A stretch of DNA of 64,000 bases from Paracraurococcus sp042666655 (GTDB taxonomy: Bacteria > Pseudomonadota > Alphaproteobacteria > Acetobacterales > Acetobacteraceae), in contig NZ_JBHTDE010000001.1 of NCBI RefSeq assembly GCF_042666655.1, positions 868,001 to 932,000 on the forward strand. Reading direction: 5' to 3'. The translations under genes were made by a program, and so were the position numbers. Position 1 is the stretch's first letter. Each line of letters opens with the position of its first letter. The notes under the pieces are model-generated. The model saw nothing but the letters and a program-made list of their open reading frames with translations. It was not told the DNA's origin and searched no databases. This document shows positions 34,977 through 42,710 of the stretch, in pieces.

Positions 34977-35957
34977 TCAGCGTTCCGCGAAGGGGCGCGG
35001 CCGGGTGGGAGCGGCCGGCGTGAAGCGGGTCCAGCCCGGCACCTGGGCGGCCAGGTTCACCTCGCGCCATTTCGGATGCCGAGGCGGCTGCAGGAAGGTG
35101 GGAAATTTGGCGGTGAAGGCCTCGACGAAGCGGGCGACCTTGCGGTGCCGTTCGGTCGAGGCCGGCCAGGCATAGACCGCCATGACGGCACCGACCGCGA
35201 TGGTCTCGACCGTGCCGCCCTCCGGCACCAGGGCCGGGTAGTCGGCGGAGCGGAATTCCGCGGGCAGGTAGGTCTCCAGCAGCGCCGGCGTCGCCGGCAC
35301 CGGCAGCAGCCGCAGCCCGCTCTCGGCCGGGATGCCGCCGAACAGCCGGGCCGGCTTGCCGGCGACATAGACCAGCGCGGCGATCTCGCCGCGCCGCAGC
35401 CGTTCCAGCGCGGTGTCCTGCGGCTCGTGCGTGGCGGCTACCGGGATGCCGAGCGCATCGAACAGCAGCGAGGCGGTCATCGCCGTGCCGCTGCCGCGGA
35501 CGTCGACATTGACCGGCTTGCCGGCCAGGTCCTCGATCCGCGCGACGTCCTGCCGGGCCAGGACATGCACCTCCTCGTCGTAGAGCTTGGCGATGTACTG
35601 GATCAGGCTGTCGACGCCCGGCAGCAGCCTCTCCCGCCGGGCGAAGGCCAGCACGTCGGACTGGACGATGCCGATGTCGACGCCGCGCAGCACCAGGATA
35701 TCGGCGATGTTCTGCAGCGAGCCCTTGCCGATGATCGGCAGCACCCGCAGCGCGTCGCCGTCGTCGAGCACCGCGGCCAGGTCGGCGGCGATGCGCACAT
35801 AGGTGCCGTCCGGTCCGCCGGAGATGATGCCGACCGTACCGGCATTGGCCCGGAGGGCGAGCGCGTTCAGCGTCGGCGTGATGCCTTGGGCGAGGGCGGG
35901 GCCGGCGAGGCCGGCAGCGGCGGCGCCCATCAGCAGGCTGCGGCGGGGCAGGGTCAT
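34977..35957 (-). CDS. TAXI-family TRAP transporter solute-binding protein
   Basis: Periplasmic binding protein of 326 residues. The signal is LPRRSLLMGAAAAGLAGPALAQ, with an RR pair. The mature domain begins LRANAGTVGIISGGPDGTYVRIAADLA, the TAXI signature, followed by VDIGIVQSDVLAFAR and a C-terminal lobe with VYAWPASTERHRKVARFVE. Such proteins feed fused DctQM-type TRAP permeases, but no TRAP membrane gene is nearby. Its start overlaps the stop of the upstream proline-rich protein by 4 bases (ATGA), so both are made from one message. A joint function is possible, for example as a sensor rather than for uptake. Confidence 0.88.
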   Translation of the reverse strand: MTLPRRSLLMGAAAAGLAGPALAQGITPTLNALALRANAGTVGIISGGPDGTYVRIAADLAAVLDDGDALRVLPIIGKGSLQNIADILVLRGVDIGIVQSDVLAFARRERLLPGVDSLIQYIAKLYDEEVHVLARQDVARIEDLAGKPVNVDVRGSGTAMTASLLFDALGIPVAATHEPQDTALERLRRGEIAALVYVAGKPARLFGGIPAESGLRLLPVPATPALLETYLPAEFRSADYPALVPEGGTVETIAVGAVMAVYAWPASTERHRKVARFVEAFTAKFPTFLQPPRHPKWREVNLAAQVPGWTRFTPAAPTRPRPFAER

Positions 35958-37855
35958 GGGCGCTCCTGGGCAGCGAGGGTGTCGGCGCGGCGGTACCATT
36001 CGGCCGCGGCCGCCGGATCGGGACGGATGCCGCGTGCGCCGAGGCCGGCGAGCACCGCCGGGTCGTGCGTCCGTCCGGCAGCCCGCGCCGCGGCGGCGCT
36101 GCCGGCCTCCGCCGCACGTTCGTAGAAGCGGCGGGCGCCGGAGACATCGCCGAGTGCCAGCAGCGCATCGCCGCGCCGCAGCAGGCCGGCGAGCAGCGCC
36201 GGATCGGCCGGCGGCCGGCGCGGCGGCGCTGTCGCCAGGGCCGGCTCCGGCGCGGGGGATGGAACCGGGTTCGCCGGCGGCGAGGCCGCGCCCGCCTGCG
36301 CCGGGGACGGGGGCACGGGTGGTGGGGTTGCGGCTGCTGCTGCCGGGGCTGGGTCCGGGCCCGCAGGCGGTGAGGCTGCTACCGCTGGTTCCGGCATGGC
36401 GGCAGGCTCGGGGGGCGCCGTCGGCGCGGTCACCACCGCCGCATCCGGCGCCGGGGATCGGTCCCGGGCCGTAGGCGGCGAGGTCGCCACCGTCGGCTCC
36501 TGCGCCGGAGAGGGCATGGGAGGCGGGGGCGACGGGTTTGCGACTGCCGGCCCCAGGGTCGGAGACGGGTCCTCGGCCGCAGGCGGCGAGGTCGCCAGCG
36601 TCGGTTCCTGCGCCAGAGAGGGCGCGGGAGGCGGTGGCGGCGAGGTTGCGACCGCCGGTCCCGGGGTCGGAGACGAATCCTCGGCCGCCGGCGGCGAGGT
36701 CGCCATCGTCGGTTCCTGCGCCGGAGAGGGCGTGGGAGCCGGGGACGGCGGGTTTGCGACCACCGGTCCCGTGGTCGGAGACGGGTCCTCGGCCGCGGGC
36801 GGCGAGGTCGCCACCGTCGGCTCCTGCGCCGGGGAGGGCTCGGGGGCCACGGGCGACGAAGCTGCCGGCACCGGCTCCGAGGTCGGAGACGCGGCCACCG
36901 TCGGCTCCTGCACGAGAGAAGGTTCGGGGGGCGCGGGTGGCAGGGTTGCCCCTGCCGGTTCCGGGGCTCCCGGCGGCGAGGTTGCCGCGGTCGGATTCGC
37001 CGGCTCAGCCACCGGCTGGAACAACGCGGCGGCCGCCTCACGGTCCGGGGCCGGCCGATCGGCGAGGGGCGGCCCCGGCAACGCGGCGATCGCCGGCGGG
37101 TCTGACGGGGTGGCAGGCACGGCGGGCGGCGGTGGCACGGCGGGCGGCAATGCCTCGGCACTGTCGACGGCCCTGGCGTCCTCGGCCGATGGCGCGGCGA
37201 TCTGGGTGGGGTCAGGCAGGTTCAGCACGGTGTGCAGGATCTCTGCCTGCCTCCGCTCGGCACTCCGCGGGGCGTTGCTGGCCGCGGCCTCGATCGGGAC
37301 CTCCGCCCCGGTCGCCAGGCTTGCCGGCACGCCGGCGAGATCGCCCGGAGGCACCGAGGCCTGCCGCTGCATCAGGAAGACCGCCCCCAGCACCCCGGCC
37401 AGGGCAAGTCCGGCAAGCCCGGCGACCCGGCCACGAAGCATGGACCTGGGCGCCGGATCGGGTGCCCCCGCCTGCAGCGCGCGTCGCACCGCCGGCATCC
37501 AGCCATCGCCGCCGGCCAGTTCGAGCGGTGGCTGCGCCGCGAAGGCCGCGGCCAGGAATTGCGGCAGCGCGTCCAGTGCGTCGCGCGGCAGGGGCGCATG
37601 CACCACCGGTAAGTAACCGGCGAAGATCGCCGCGAAATGCCCCTGCGCCAGCCGCTGCCGCAGCCGCGCCGGCGCATCCGGTGTCCAGCGCGGCGACGCT
37701 TCCAGCAGCGCCACGCCCCGCGCGGGATGCAGCAGCACGACATCGATGATGATGGGGGACGCGGCGCTGCCGCCGATCACGACCCGCGGCAGCACAACCC
37801 AGCCGCGTTCGAAGTCCGCGAGGAGGGGTGCTGTGCCGGTGGCGTCCTGCGACAC
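35954..37855 (-). CDS. Proline/alanine-rich membrane protein with 36-residue repeats and Sel1-like C-terminus
   Basis: No known family as a whole (633 residues). Residues 1-130 form a compact domain (FERGWVVLPRVVIGG, IIIDVVLLHPARGVALLEA) faintly like nuclease-related NERD domains. One membrane helix lies near 144-162. A long Pro/Ala/Ser region follows, with a 36-residue repeat around QEPTVATSPPAAED at residues 344, 380, 416 and 452. The C-terminus (GDALLALGDVSGARRFYERAAEAGS, AAEWYRRADTLA) is Sel1/TPR-like. GTG at 37855 has poor spacing, while an in-frame CTG at 37870 lies right after GGAGGAGG and could be the real start. It is coupled to the TAXI protein. Confidence 0.75.
   Translation of the reverse strand: MSQDATGTAPLLADFERGWVVLPRVVIGGSAASPIIIDVVLLHPARGVALLEASPRWTPDAPARLRQRLAQGHFAAIFAGYLPVVHAPLPRDALDALPQFLAAAFAAQPPLELAGGDGWMPAVRRALQAGAPDPAPRSMLRGRVAGLAGLALAGVLGAVFLMQRQASVPPGDLAGVPASLATGAEVPIEAAASNAPRSAERRQAEILHTVLNLPDPTQIAAPSAEDARAVDSAEALPPAVPPPPAVPATPSDPPAIAALPGPPLADRPAPDREAAAALFQPVAEPANPTAATSPPGAPEPAGATLPPAPPEPSLVQEPTVAASPTSEPVPAASSPVAPEPSPAQEPTVATSPPAAEDPSPTTGPVVANPPSPAPTPSPAQEPTMATSPPAAEDSSPTPGPAVATSPPPPPAPSLAQEPTLATSPPAAEDPSPTLGPAVANPSPPPPMPSPAQEPTVATSPPTARDRSPAPDAAVVTAPTAPPEPAAMPEPAVAASPPAGPDPAPAAAAATPPPVPPSPAQAGAASPPANPVPSPAPEPALATAPPRRPPADPALLAGLLRRGDALLALGDVSGARRFYERAAEAGSAAAARAAGRTHDPAVLAGLGARGIRPDPAAAAEWYRRADTLAAQERP
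36461..36844. repeat. 108-bp in-frame tandem repeat, about 3.5 copies
   Basis: The segment GTCGCCANCGTCGGNTCCTG recurs near 36486, 36594, 36702 and 36810, exactly 108 bases apart. It encodes the repeated QEPT(V/M/L)ATSPP block of the proline-rich membrane protein. Copies differ at scattered positions, so the expansion is not very recent, but length variation between strains is likely. Confidence 0.85.
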
Positions 37856-37943
37856 GGCAAAGTTGGGCAGGGCGGTGGCCTCCTCCCATTAGGCGGACCG
37901 TCAGTATACAATGCTGCCGTGCAGGCCGCTGCGTGCGCCCTCT

Positions 37944-38753
37944 TCAACCCTGGGCGAGGACCCGGCGCAGCGCGAGGCCAATCGGCACCATTGCCGGAAT
38001 GACCTGGCGGGTGAAGTGGCCGACCACGGTCAGCACTGCCGCATGCCGGCCGTCCGGCACCTCGCCCTGCAGCGCCAGGGCGGGCCGCAGCGCATCGCCC
38101 TCGCGTTCCGCCAGCCGCACCGCGGCATCCCGCCCGGCCGCGATCGCCGCGGGGTCGAGCGCGGCGCCGAGCCAGCCGGGCAGCGCCGGCGGGATGGCCG
38201 GCCAGTGGGCGAGATGAAGATAGAGGCTGGGTACCACGCCGCCCGCACCATGCCGCGCCGCCAGGCCGAGCACCGCCGCGGCCAATGGCGGCGGCAACTC
38301 GGCCAGCTTCGGCAGCGGTGGCGGCGGCGGCAGCATGGGCAAGGCGGCGATCGCCGGCGGCGGCGGGCCGGGTTCGGTGGGCGCGCCTTCCAGCGCGCGG
38401 CGCAGCGCGGTCAGCAGGATCAGGTTGGTCAGGTTGCCGCGGTTGTAGGTCTCGACCAGCGCGGCGACATCCCGGCGCTCCGCCGCGTCCAGCGCGCCGT
38501 CCGGCAGCGGCGTGGTGGCCGGCAGCGGCAGCGCCGCCGCCAGCCTGTCCCGCGCGCCGGCGAGGCGCCCATCCTCCAGCGGCGGGCGGATCGCCTGCCA
38601 GACCCAGGGCAGCACGCCGGGCAGGGTGGCGAGGTGCCGGTGGATCAGGTTGACCAGCGGCACGCCGCTGGCCGCCCGCAAGGCCGCATAGATCGCGGCG
38701 ATTTCGGGCGGCGCCTCCGCCTCGCGCAGTTCGGGAAGCGCCGCCGCGGCCAT
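37944..38753 (-). CDS. DehI-family (halocarboxylic acid dehalogenase-like) protein
   Basis: A 269-residue, mostly helical protein. Its N-terminal half (IAAIYAALRAASGVPLVNLIHRHLATLPGVLPWVW) matches the repeat unit of DehI, the group I 2-haloacid dehalogenase. A second copy of the unit is visible in GGVVPSLYLHLAHWPAIPPALPGWL, as expected for the DehI pseudo-dimer. DehI uses an Asp to activate water for dehalogenation of D,L-2-haloacids; I could not place that residue with confidence. The start overlaps the stop of the metallo-beta-lactamase gene by one base. The real substrate is unknown, and many family members are not proven dehalogenases. Confidence 0.72.
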   Translation of the reverse strand: MAAAALPELREAEAPPEIAAIYAALRAASGVPLVNLIHRHLATLPGVLPWVWQAIRPPLEDGRLAGARDRLAAALPLPATTPLPDGALDAAERRDVAALVETYNRGNLTNLILLTALRRALEGAPTEPGPPPPAIAALPMLPPPPPLPKLAELPPPLAAAVLGLAARHGAGGVVPSLYLHLAHWPAIPPALPGWLGAALDPAAIAAGRDAAVRLAEREGDALRPALALQGEVPDGRHAAVLTVVGHFTRQVIPAMVPIGLALRRVLAQG

Positions 38754-39748
38754 CAGAGCACGGAGACGTTCATCGGCGTCGCGTACCAGCCGAACCCCTC
38801 GCCTTCCTTCACCACCCGCCCGAGGCCGGGCCAGGGGAAGTGGTAGGACAGGATCTGGTGCTTGTCGGTCGCCAGCCGGTCGAGCATGCGGGTGCGGGTC
38901 TGCGCCGACAGCTTGGGGTCGCTGTCATAGGCGAATTCCCACATCGGCCGGCGCAGCAGCAGGACCGGATGATGCGCCAGGTCGCCGGTATTCACGACGG
39001 TCGTGTTGCCCGAGGTGACGGCGTAGCAATGATGCCCCATCGTATGGCCGGGCGTCGCGATGGCGACGACGCCGGGCGCGACCGGTTGCCCGTCCTTCAC
39101 CATGACCATGCGGTCACGATAGGCCAGGAGGTTCTTCTTGGCGCCGTCGATGAAGGTGACCATGAATTCCGGTCCCTTCTTGTTGGCGTCGTCGGTCCAG
39201 AACTTCAGGTCGGTCTCGCTGATGGCGACCTGCGCGTTCGGGAAGACGCGGTTGCCGCTGGCATCCACCAGCCCCCAGCAATGGTCGCAATGCGCGTGGG
39301 TCAGCACGACGAGGTCGATCTGCTCCGGCTCGATGCCGGCCGCGCGCATGTTTTGCAGCATGCGTCCCGCAGTGGGGCCGAACATCTTGCTCGCGGGCCC
39401 CATGCTCTCGCCCATGCCGGTATCGAAGAGGATGAGTTGCCGGCCGGTGTTGAGGATGAGGATGTTCTGTTCGAGCGGCGTATCGTCGAGCGGCAGGAAA
39501 TTGCTGGTCAGGAGGCTGCGCAGTTCGGCGACCGGGGCCGACGGGAAGGCCGGCTCCGGCTTGCCGATCGGCAACAATCCGTCGGACACGACGGTCGCCT
39601 CGAACTCACCGATCCTGAACCGCTGCCAGGCGGGCGGCAGCACGTTGCGGAAGGGTGCGGCGGCCATGGCAGGCAGGCCCGGCAGCAGGGATGCGGCCGC
39701 GGTTGCGGCAGCCGCGCCGAGCAGGCCGCGGCGGCTGATGGTGGACAT
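38753..39748 (-). CDS. Tat-exported MBL-fold metallo-hydrolase
   Basis: Periplasmic metallo-beta-lactamase-fold hydrolase of 331 residues. The signal (STISRRGLLGAAAATAAASLLPGLPAMA) has a twin arginine. Metal motifs are THAHCDHCWG (HxHxDH) near 160, the later His in ATPGHTMGHH near 228, and Asp in NTGDLAHHPV near 248. The overall sequence resembles quorum-quenching lactonase or methyl-parathion-hydrolase relatives. AGGAG precedes the ATG. The gene is translationally coupled to the DehI-family gene, suggesting joint processing of a halogenated or ester/lactone compound, which is inference. Confidence 0.9.
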   Translation of the reverse strand: MSTISRRGLLGAAAATAAASLLPGLPAMAAAPFRNVLPPAWQRFRIGEFEATVVSDGLLPIGKPEPAFPSAPVAELRSLLTSNFLPLDDTPLEQNILILNTGRQLILFDTGMGESMGPASKMFGPTAGRMLQNMRAAGIEPEQIDLVVLTHAHCDHCWGLVDASGNRVFPNAQVAISETDLKFWTDDANKKGPEFMVTFIDGAKKNLLAYRDRMVMVKDGQPVAPGVVAIATPGHTMGHHCYAVTSGNTTVVNTGDLAHHPVLLLRRPMWEFAYDSDPKLSAQTRTRMLDRLATDKHQILSYHFPWPGLGRVVKEGEGFGWYATPMNVSVL

Positions 39749-39851
39749 GGAATTTCTCCTCCCCCAATGGGACTCCGCGGCGTGGCGCGGAAGCGCAGCA
39801 TGCCACAGCCGCCGCGGGTGTCCCGTGCAATTTCCGGCCCGCATGGCCGCA

Positions 39852-39881
39852 TTGACGTCCGGGGTTGGCTGCCGCCACCCT
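39852..39881 (+). promoter_or_regulatory. Probable promoter of the acyl-CoA ligase gene
   Basis: TTGACG (39852-39857) and CACCCT (39876-39881) are separated by 18 bases, and the second lies 21 bases before the ATG. The hexamer is close to the TACCCT/TAGCCT elements seen at a similar distance before several other leading genes in this window. Confidence 0.5.
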
Positions 39882-39902
39882 GCCGGCAAGAGGAGGACGC
39901 GC

Positions 39903-41435
39903 ATGCCGCAATTGGCCTACTGGGCGGATCGCCAACCGGAAAAGATCGCCGCGCACTTCCCCGAGTCCGGGCAGGCCATCACCTATGCGCAGCTGCATGC
40001 GCGGGCGCGGCAGGTGGCGCATTGGCTGATCGGCCTCGGCCTGCGACCCGGCGACGGCATCGCGCTGCTGCTGGAGAACCGGCCGGAGTTCCTGGAGATC
40101 GCCGAGGCGACCCGGCTCGCCGGCCTCTACTACACGCCGCTGTCGATCCACCTGCGGCCGCACGAGGTCGCCTATGTGCTGCAGGACAGCGGCGCGACGC
40201 TGCTGATCGCCAGCCCGGCCCTGGCGGCACTGGCGCAGGACCTGGTGGCGGAGGGCGCGGTCGGCGACCGGCCGCGCTACGCGCTGGCCGAAGGCATCCC
40301 CGGCTATGCCAGCTACGAGGACGGCGTTGCCGCGCAGGACCCGGCGGCGCCGCTGCCGGAGCGGCCGATGGGCCGCGAATTCCTCTATTCCTCCGGCACC
40401 ACGGGCCTGCCGAAGGGCATCCGCCGGCCGCTGATCCCCCATGCCGACCGCGACGCGCCGGAATGGGACATGACGTGGAAGTCGTTCTACGGCTTCGGCG
40501 AGGACACGGTCTATCTCTGCCCCGCGCCGCTCTACCACGCCGCGCCCAACCGCTATGTCTATCGCACGCTGACCGAGGGCGGCACCGTGGTGGTGCTGAA
40601 GAAATTCGATCCGGCCCAGTGCCTGGCGGCGATCGAGCGCTTCCGCATCACCCACAGCCAATGGGTGCCGACCATGTTCGTGCGCGTGCTGGCGCTGCCC
40701 GAGGACGTACGGCGGGCGCATGACCTCTCCTCCCACCGCACCGCCATCCATGCGGCGGCGCCCTGCCCGCAGGCGGTGAAGCGGGCGATCCTCGATTGGT
40801 GGGGGCCGATCCTCTGGGAATACTATGCCGGGTCGGAGGGGATCGGGACCACGGTGATCTCGCCGCAGGACTGGCTGCGCAAGCCGGGCAGCGTCGGCCG
40901 GCCGGTGAACGGCGTGGCGGTGCACATCACCGGCGAGGACGGCGCCGATCTGCCTCCGGGCGAGACCGGTACCATCCGCTTCAGCGGCGCGCCGCGCTTC
41001 GCCTACCACAACGCGGCGGAGAAGACGGCCGCCTGCTACGACGCGCGCGGCCGGGCGACGCTGGGCGACCTGGGCTGGCTGGACGAGGACGGCTTCCTGT
41101 TCCTGTCCGACCGCCGGGCCGACCTGATCCTGTCGGGCGGGGTGAACCTCTATCCGGCGGAGATCGAGGCGGTGCTGGCGCAGCACCCGGATGTGGCGGA
41201 GGTTGCGGTGGTCGGCGTCCCGCATCCGGAGATGGGGGAGCAGGTGCATGCCGTGGTGGTGCCGCGTCACGGCAAGGCGCTGGAGGCCGCCGCGCTGGAC
41301 GGCTGGTGCCGCGACCGCCTCGCCGGGATGAAGCGGCCGCGCAGCTGGGAGGTGGCCGAGGAATTGCCGCGGAGCGAGGCCGGCAAGCTGCTGCGGCGGA
41401 TCCTGAAGGAGCGCTACCTGCCGGCGGGGACATGA
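39903..41435 (+). CDS. AMP-binding acyl-CoA synthetase
   Basis: Adenylate-forming ligase of 510 residues that activates a carboxylic acid to its CoA thioester through an acyl-AMP. The P-loop is YSSGTTGLPKGIRR near residue 162. The adenine-site motif is YYAGSEG near 310. The hinge and core are GDLGWLDEDGFLFLSDRRADLI near 395, followed by SGGVNLYPAEIE. The catalytic Lys is in RSEAGKLLRR near the C-terminus. AAGAGGAGG precedes the ATG. The gene is monocistronic and divergent from the metallo-hydrolase gene across a 154-base gap. The substrate class (fatty, aromatic or crotonobetaine-like) is undetermined. Confidence 0.92.
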   Translation: MPQLAYWADRQPEKIAAHFPESGQAITYAQLHARARQVAHWLIGLGLRPGDGIALLLENRPEFLEIAEATRLAGLYYTPLSIHLRPHEVAYVLQDSGATLLIASPALAALAQDLVAEGAVGDRPRYALAEGIPGYASYEDGVAAQDPAAPLPERPMGREFLYSSGTTGLPKGIRRPLIPHADRDAPEWDMTWKSFYGFGEDTVYLCPAPLYHAAPNRYVYRTLTEGGTVVVLKKFDPAQCLAAIERFRITHSQWVPTMFVRVLALPEDVRRAHDLSSHRTAIHAAAPCPQAVKRAILDWWGPILWEYYAGSEGIGTTVISPQDWLRKPGSVGRPVNGVAVHITGEDGADLPPGETGTIRFSGAPRFAYHNAAEKTAACYDARGRATLGDLGWLDEDGFLFLSDRRADLILSGGVNLYPAEIEAVLAQHPDVAEVAVVGVPHPEMGEQVHAVVVPRHGKALEAAALDGWCRDRLAGMKRPRSWEVAEELPRSEAGKLLRRILKERYLPAGT

Positions 41436-41500
41436 TCGTCCGCGGCTGGATCATCTGAAACCGTGGCTCACGTGGCCTGCCTACCGATGGCCCGCCCGGC

Positions 41501-41638
41501 TCAGAAGCTGCTGAGGAAGACCAGCCGGGCGAGGGCGAATTCCATCGCGGCCAGGAAGCCGCCGATATAGCCGATGACCAGCACGACGGCGGCAGCGTCT
41601 TCCCATTGGTGCCGTCGCCGCTTGAAGGCCGGGACCAT
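41501..41638 (-). CDS. Small single-pass membrane protein (45 aa)
   Basis: Short gene with an AGGAG ribosome site 7 bases before the ATG. The basic N-terminus (MVPAFKRRRHQWEDA) is followed by a membrane helix (AAVVLVIGYIGGFLAAMEFALA) and a short hydrophobic end (RLVFLSSF). The positive-inside rule puts the N-terminus in the cytoplasm. I do not recognise it. It follows the TctC gene on the same strand after a strong hairpin, so it may be separately expressed or be read through at low level. Confidence 0.65.
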   Translation of the reverse strand: MVPAFKRRRHQWEDAAAVVLVIGYIGGFLAAMEFALARLVFLSSF

Positions 41639-41676
41639 TGTCGTTCTCCTGCATGGCGGATTGCCTGCAGGCGATA

Positions 41677-41713
41677 TGCGCCGCGCCGCGGCCGGTGGCT
41701 GTGGCGCGGCGCA
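41677..41713 (-). terminator. 11-bp GC hairpin after the TctC gene
   Basis: TGCGCCGCGCC (41677-41687) and GGCGCGGCGCA (41703-41713) are perfect complements around a 15-base loop. The structure begins 18 bases after the TctC stop in the direction of transcription. No T-run follows, but its position at the end of the CoA-transferase/dehydrogenase/TctC operon supports termination. Confidence 0.5.
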
Positions 41714-41730
41714 CAGGATGCCGCTGCCGC

Positions 41731-42696
41731 TTACCCGCTGCGCAGCCCGAGCCGTTCGACGCGCTTTTCCTCGAGGTCGATCGTCGCGGCCATGCTGCGG
41801 GCATAGTCGGCGCTGTCCAGGTATTCGACCGGCTGGTCCAACCGCGCCAGCACCGCGAGATGCGCGGGGTCGTGCAGCGCGCGGCGGAAGCCTTCGTGCA
41901 GCACGGCGAGGATCGCCGGGTCGAGCCCGGCCGGCGCCACCAGGCCGTAGGGCGAGGTGACGACCATGTCCTTGTAGCCGAGCTCCAGCAGCGTCGGCAC
42001 CTCGGGGAAGCGCGCCACGCGGTCGCGGGTCCAGACATTCAGGTAGCGGAGCTTGCCGTCGGCGACGAGCGGCGCGCTGCCGGTGCCGGCCGCCTGCACC
42101 TCGATATGGCCGCCGAGCAGGGCGGTGGTGCCTTCCGATTCGCCGCGGAAGGGGATGTGCTCGACCTCGAGCTTCTCCCGCTCGGCCAGGTCGATCATGG
42201 TCAGATGCGGCGTGCCGTTGGCGCCGGTATTGCCCCAGCGATGGCTGTTCGGCCGCGCGCGGGCATCCGCCACCAGTTCCGGCCAGGTCTTCCAGGGGCT
42301 GTCGGCGCGGACCAGCACACCGAAGGTGTAGCCGGTCAGGTGCAGCACCGGCGTGAAGTCGCGCCGCGGATCGTAGGCCATCTTCTGCATGAAGGGCAGC
42401 CGCAGCGCCGGCAGGGTCATCTGCGAGACGAGATAGCCGTCCGGCTTGGCCCGCGCCACCGCCGCCGCGCCCAGCGTGCTGCCGGCGCCGGGGCGGTTCT
42501 CGGTCAGCACGGTCTGGCCGAAGGCGCGGGTTGCCGCTTCCGCCAGGCCACGCATCTGCACGTCGGTGGCGCCACCGGGCGGGAAGGGGACCAGCACGGT
42601 GATGGGCCGGTCAGGGAAGCGAGGCTGGGCACGCAGGACGGTCGGGGCCACGACTGCGGCTGCCGCGCCCAGCAGGGCGCGGCGGGAGGCGATCAT
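41731..42696 (-). CDS. Tripartite tricarboxylate transporter (TctC/Bug) solute-binding protein
   Basis: Periplasmic binding protein of 321 residues. The signal is IASRRALLGAAAAVVAPTVLRAQ. The Bug signature FPDRPITVLVPFPPGGATDVQMRGLA lies at the start of the mature protein, with NRPGAGSTLGAAAVARAKPDGY and a C-terminal lobe ending in EEKRVERLGLRSG. Bug proteins bind carboxylates, amino acids or aromatic acids by a pair of conserved loops. No TctA or TctB membrane gene is in the window. It is third in an operon behind a CaiB-type racemase/transferase and an acyl-CoA dehydrogenase, suggesting capture of the acid they degrade. Confidence 0.92.
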   Translation of the reverse strand: MIASRRALLGAAAAVVAPTVLRAQPRFPDRPITVLVPFPPGGATDVQMRGLAEAATRAFGQTVLTENRPGAGSTLGAAAVARAKPDGYLVSQMTLPALRLPFMQKMAYDPRRDFTPVLHLTGYTFGVLVRADSPWKTWPELVADARARPNSHRWGNTGANGTPHLTMIDLAEREKLEVEHIPFRGESEGTTALLGGHIEVQAAGTGSAPLVADGKLRYLNVWTRDRVARFPEVPTLLELGYKDMVVTSPYGLVAPAGLDPAILAVLHEGFRRALHDPAHLAVLARLDQPVEYLDSADYARSMAATIDLEEKRVERLGLRSG

Positions 42697-42710
42697 TCGC
42701 GGCGTCTTCG

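Noticed and set aside
36461..36844. Evenly spaced repeats considered as a CRISPR-like array
   Set aside because: The 108-base units are contiguous, in frame and encode a protein repeat; there are no unique spacers between short identical repeats.
37944..38753. Firm assignment as a 2-haloacid dehalogenase
   Set aside because: The fold match to DehI is good but I could not place the catalytic Asp, so only the family name is given.
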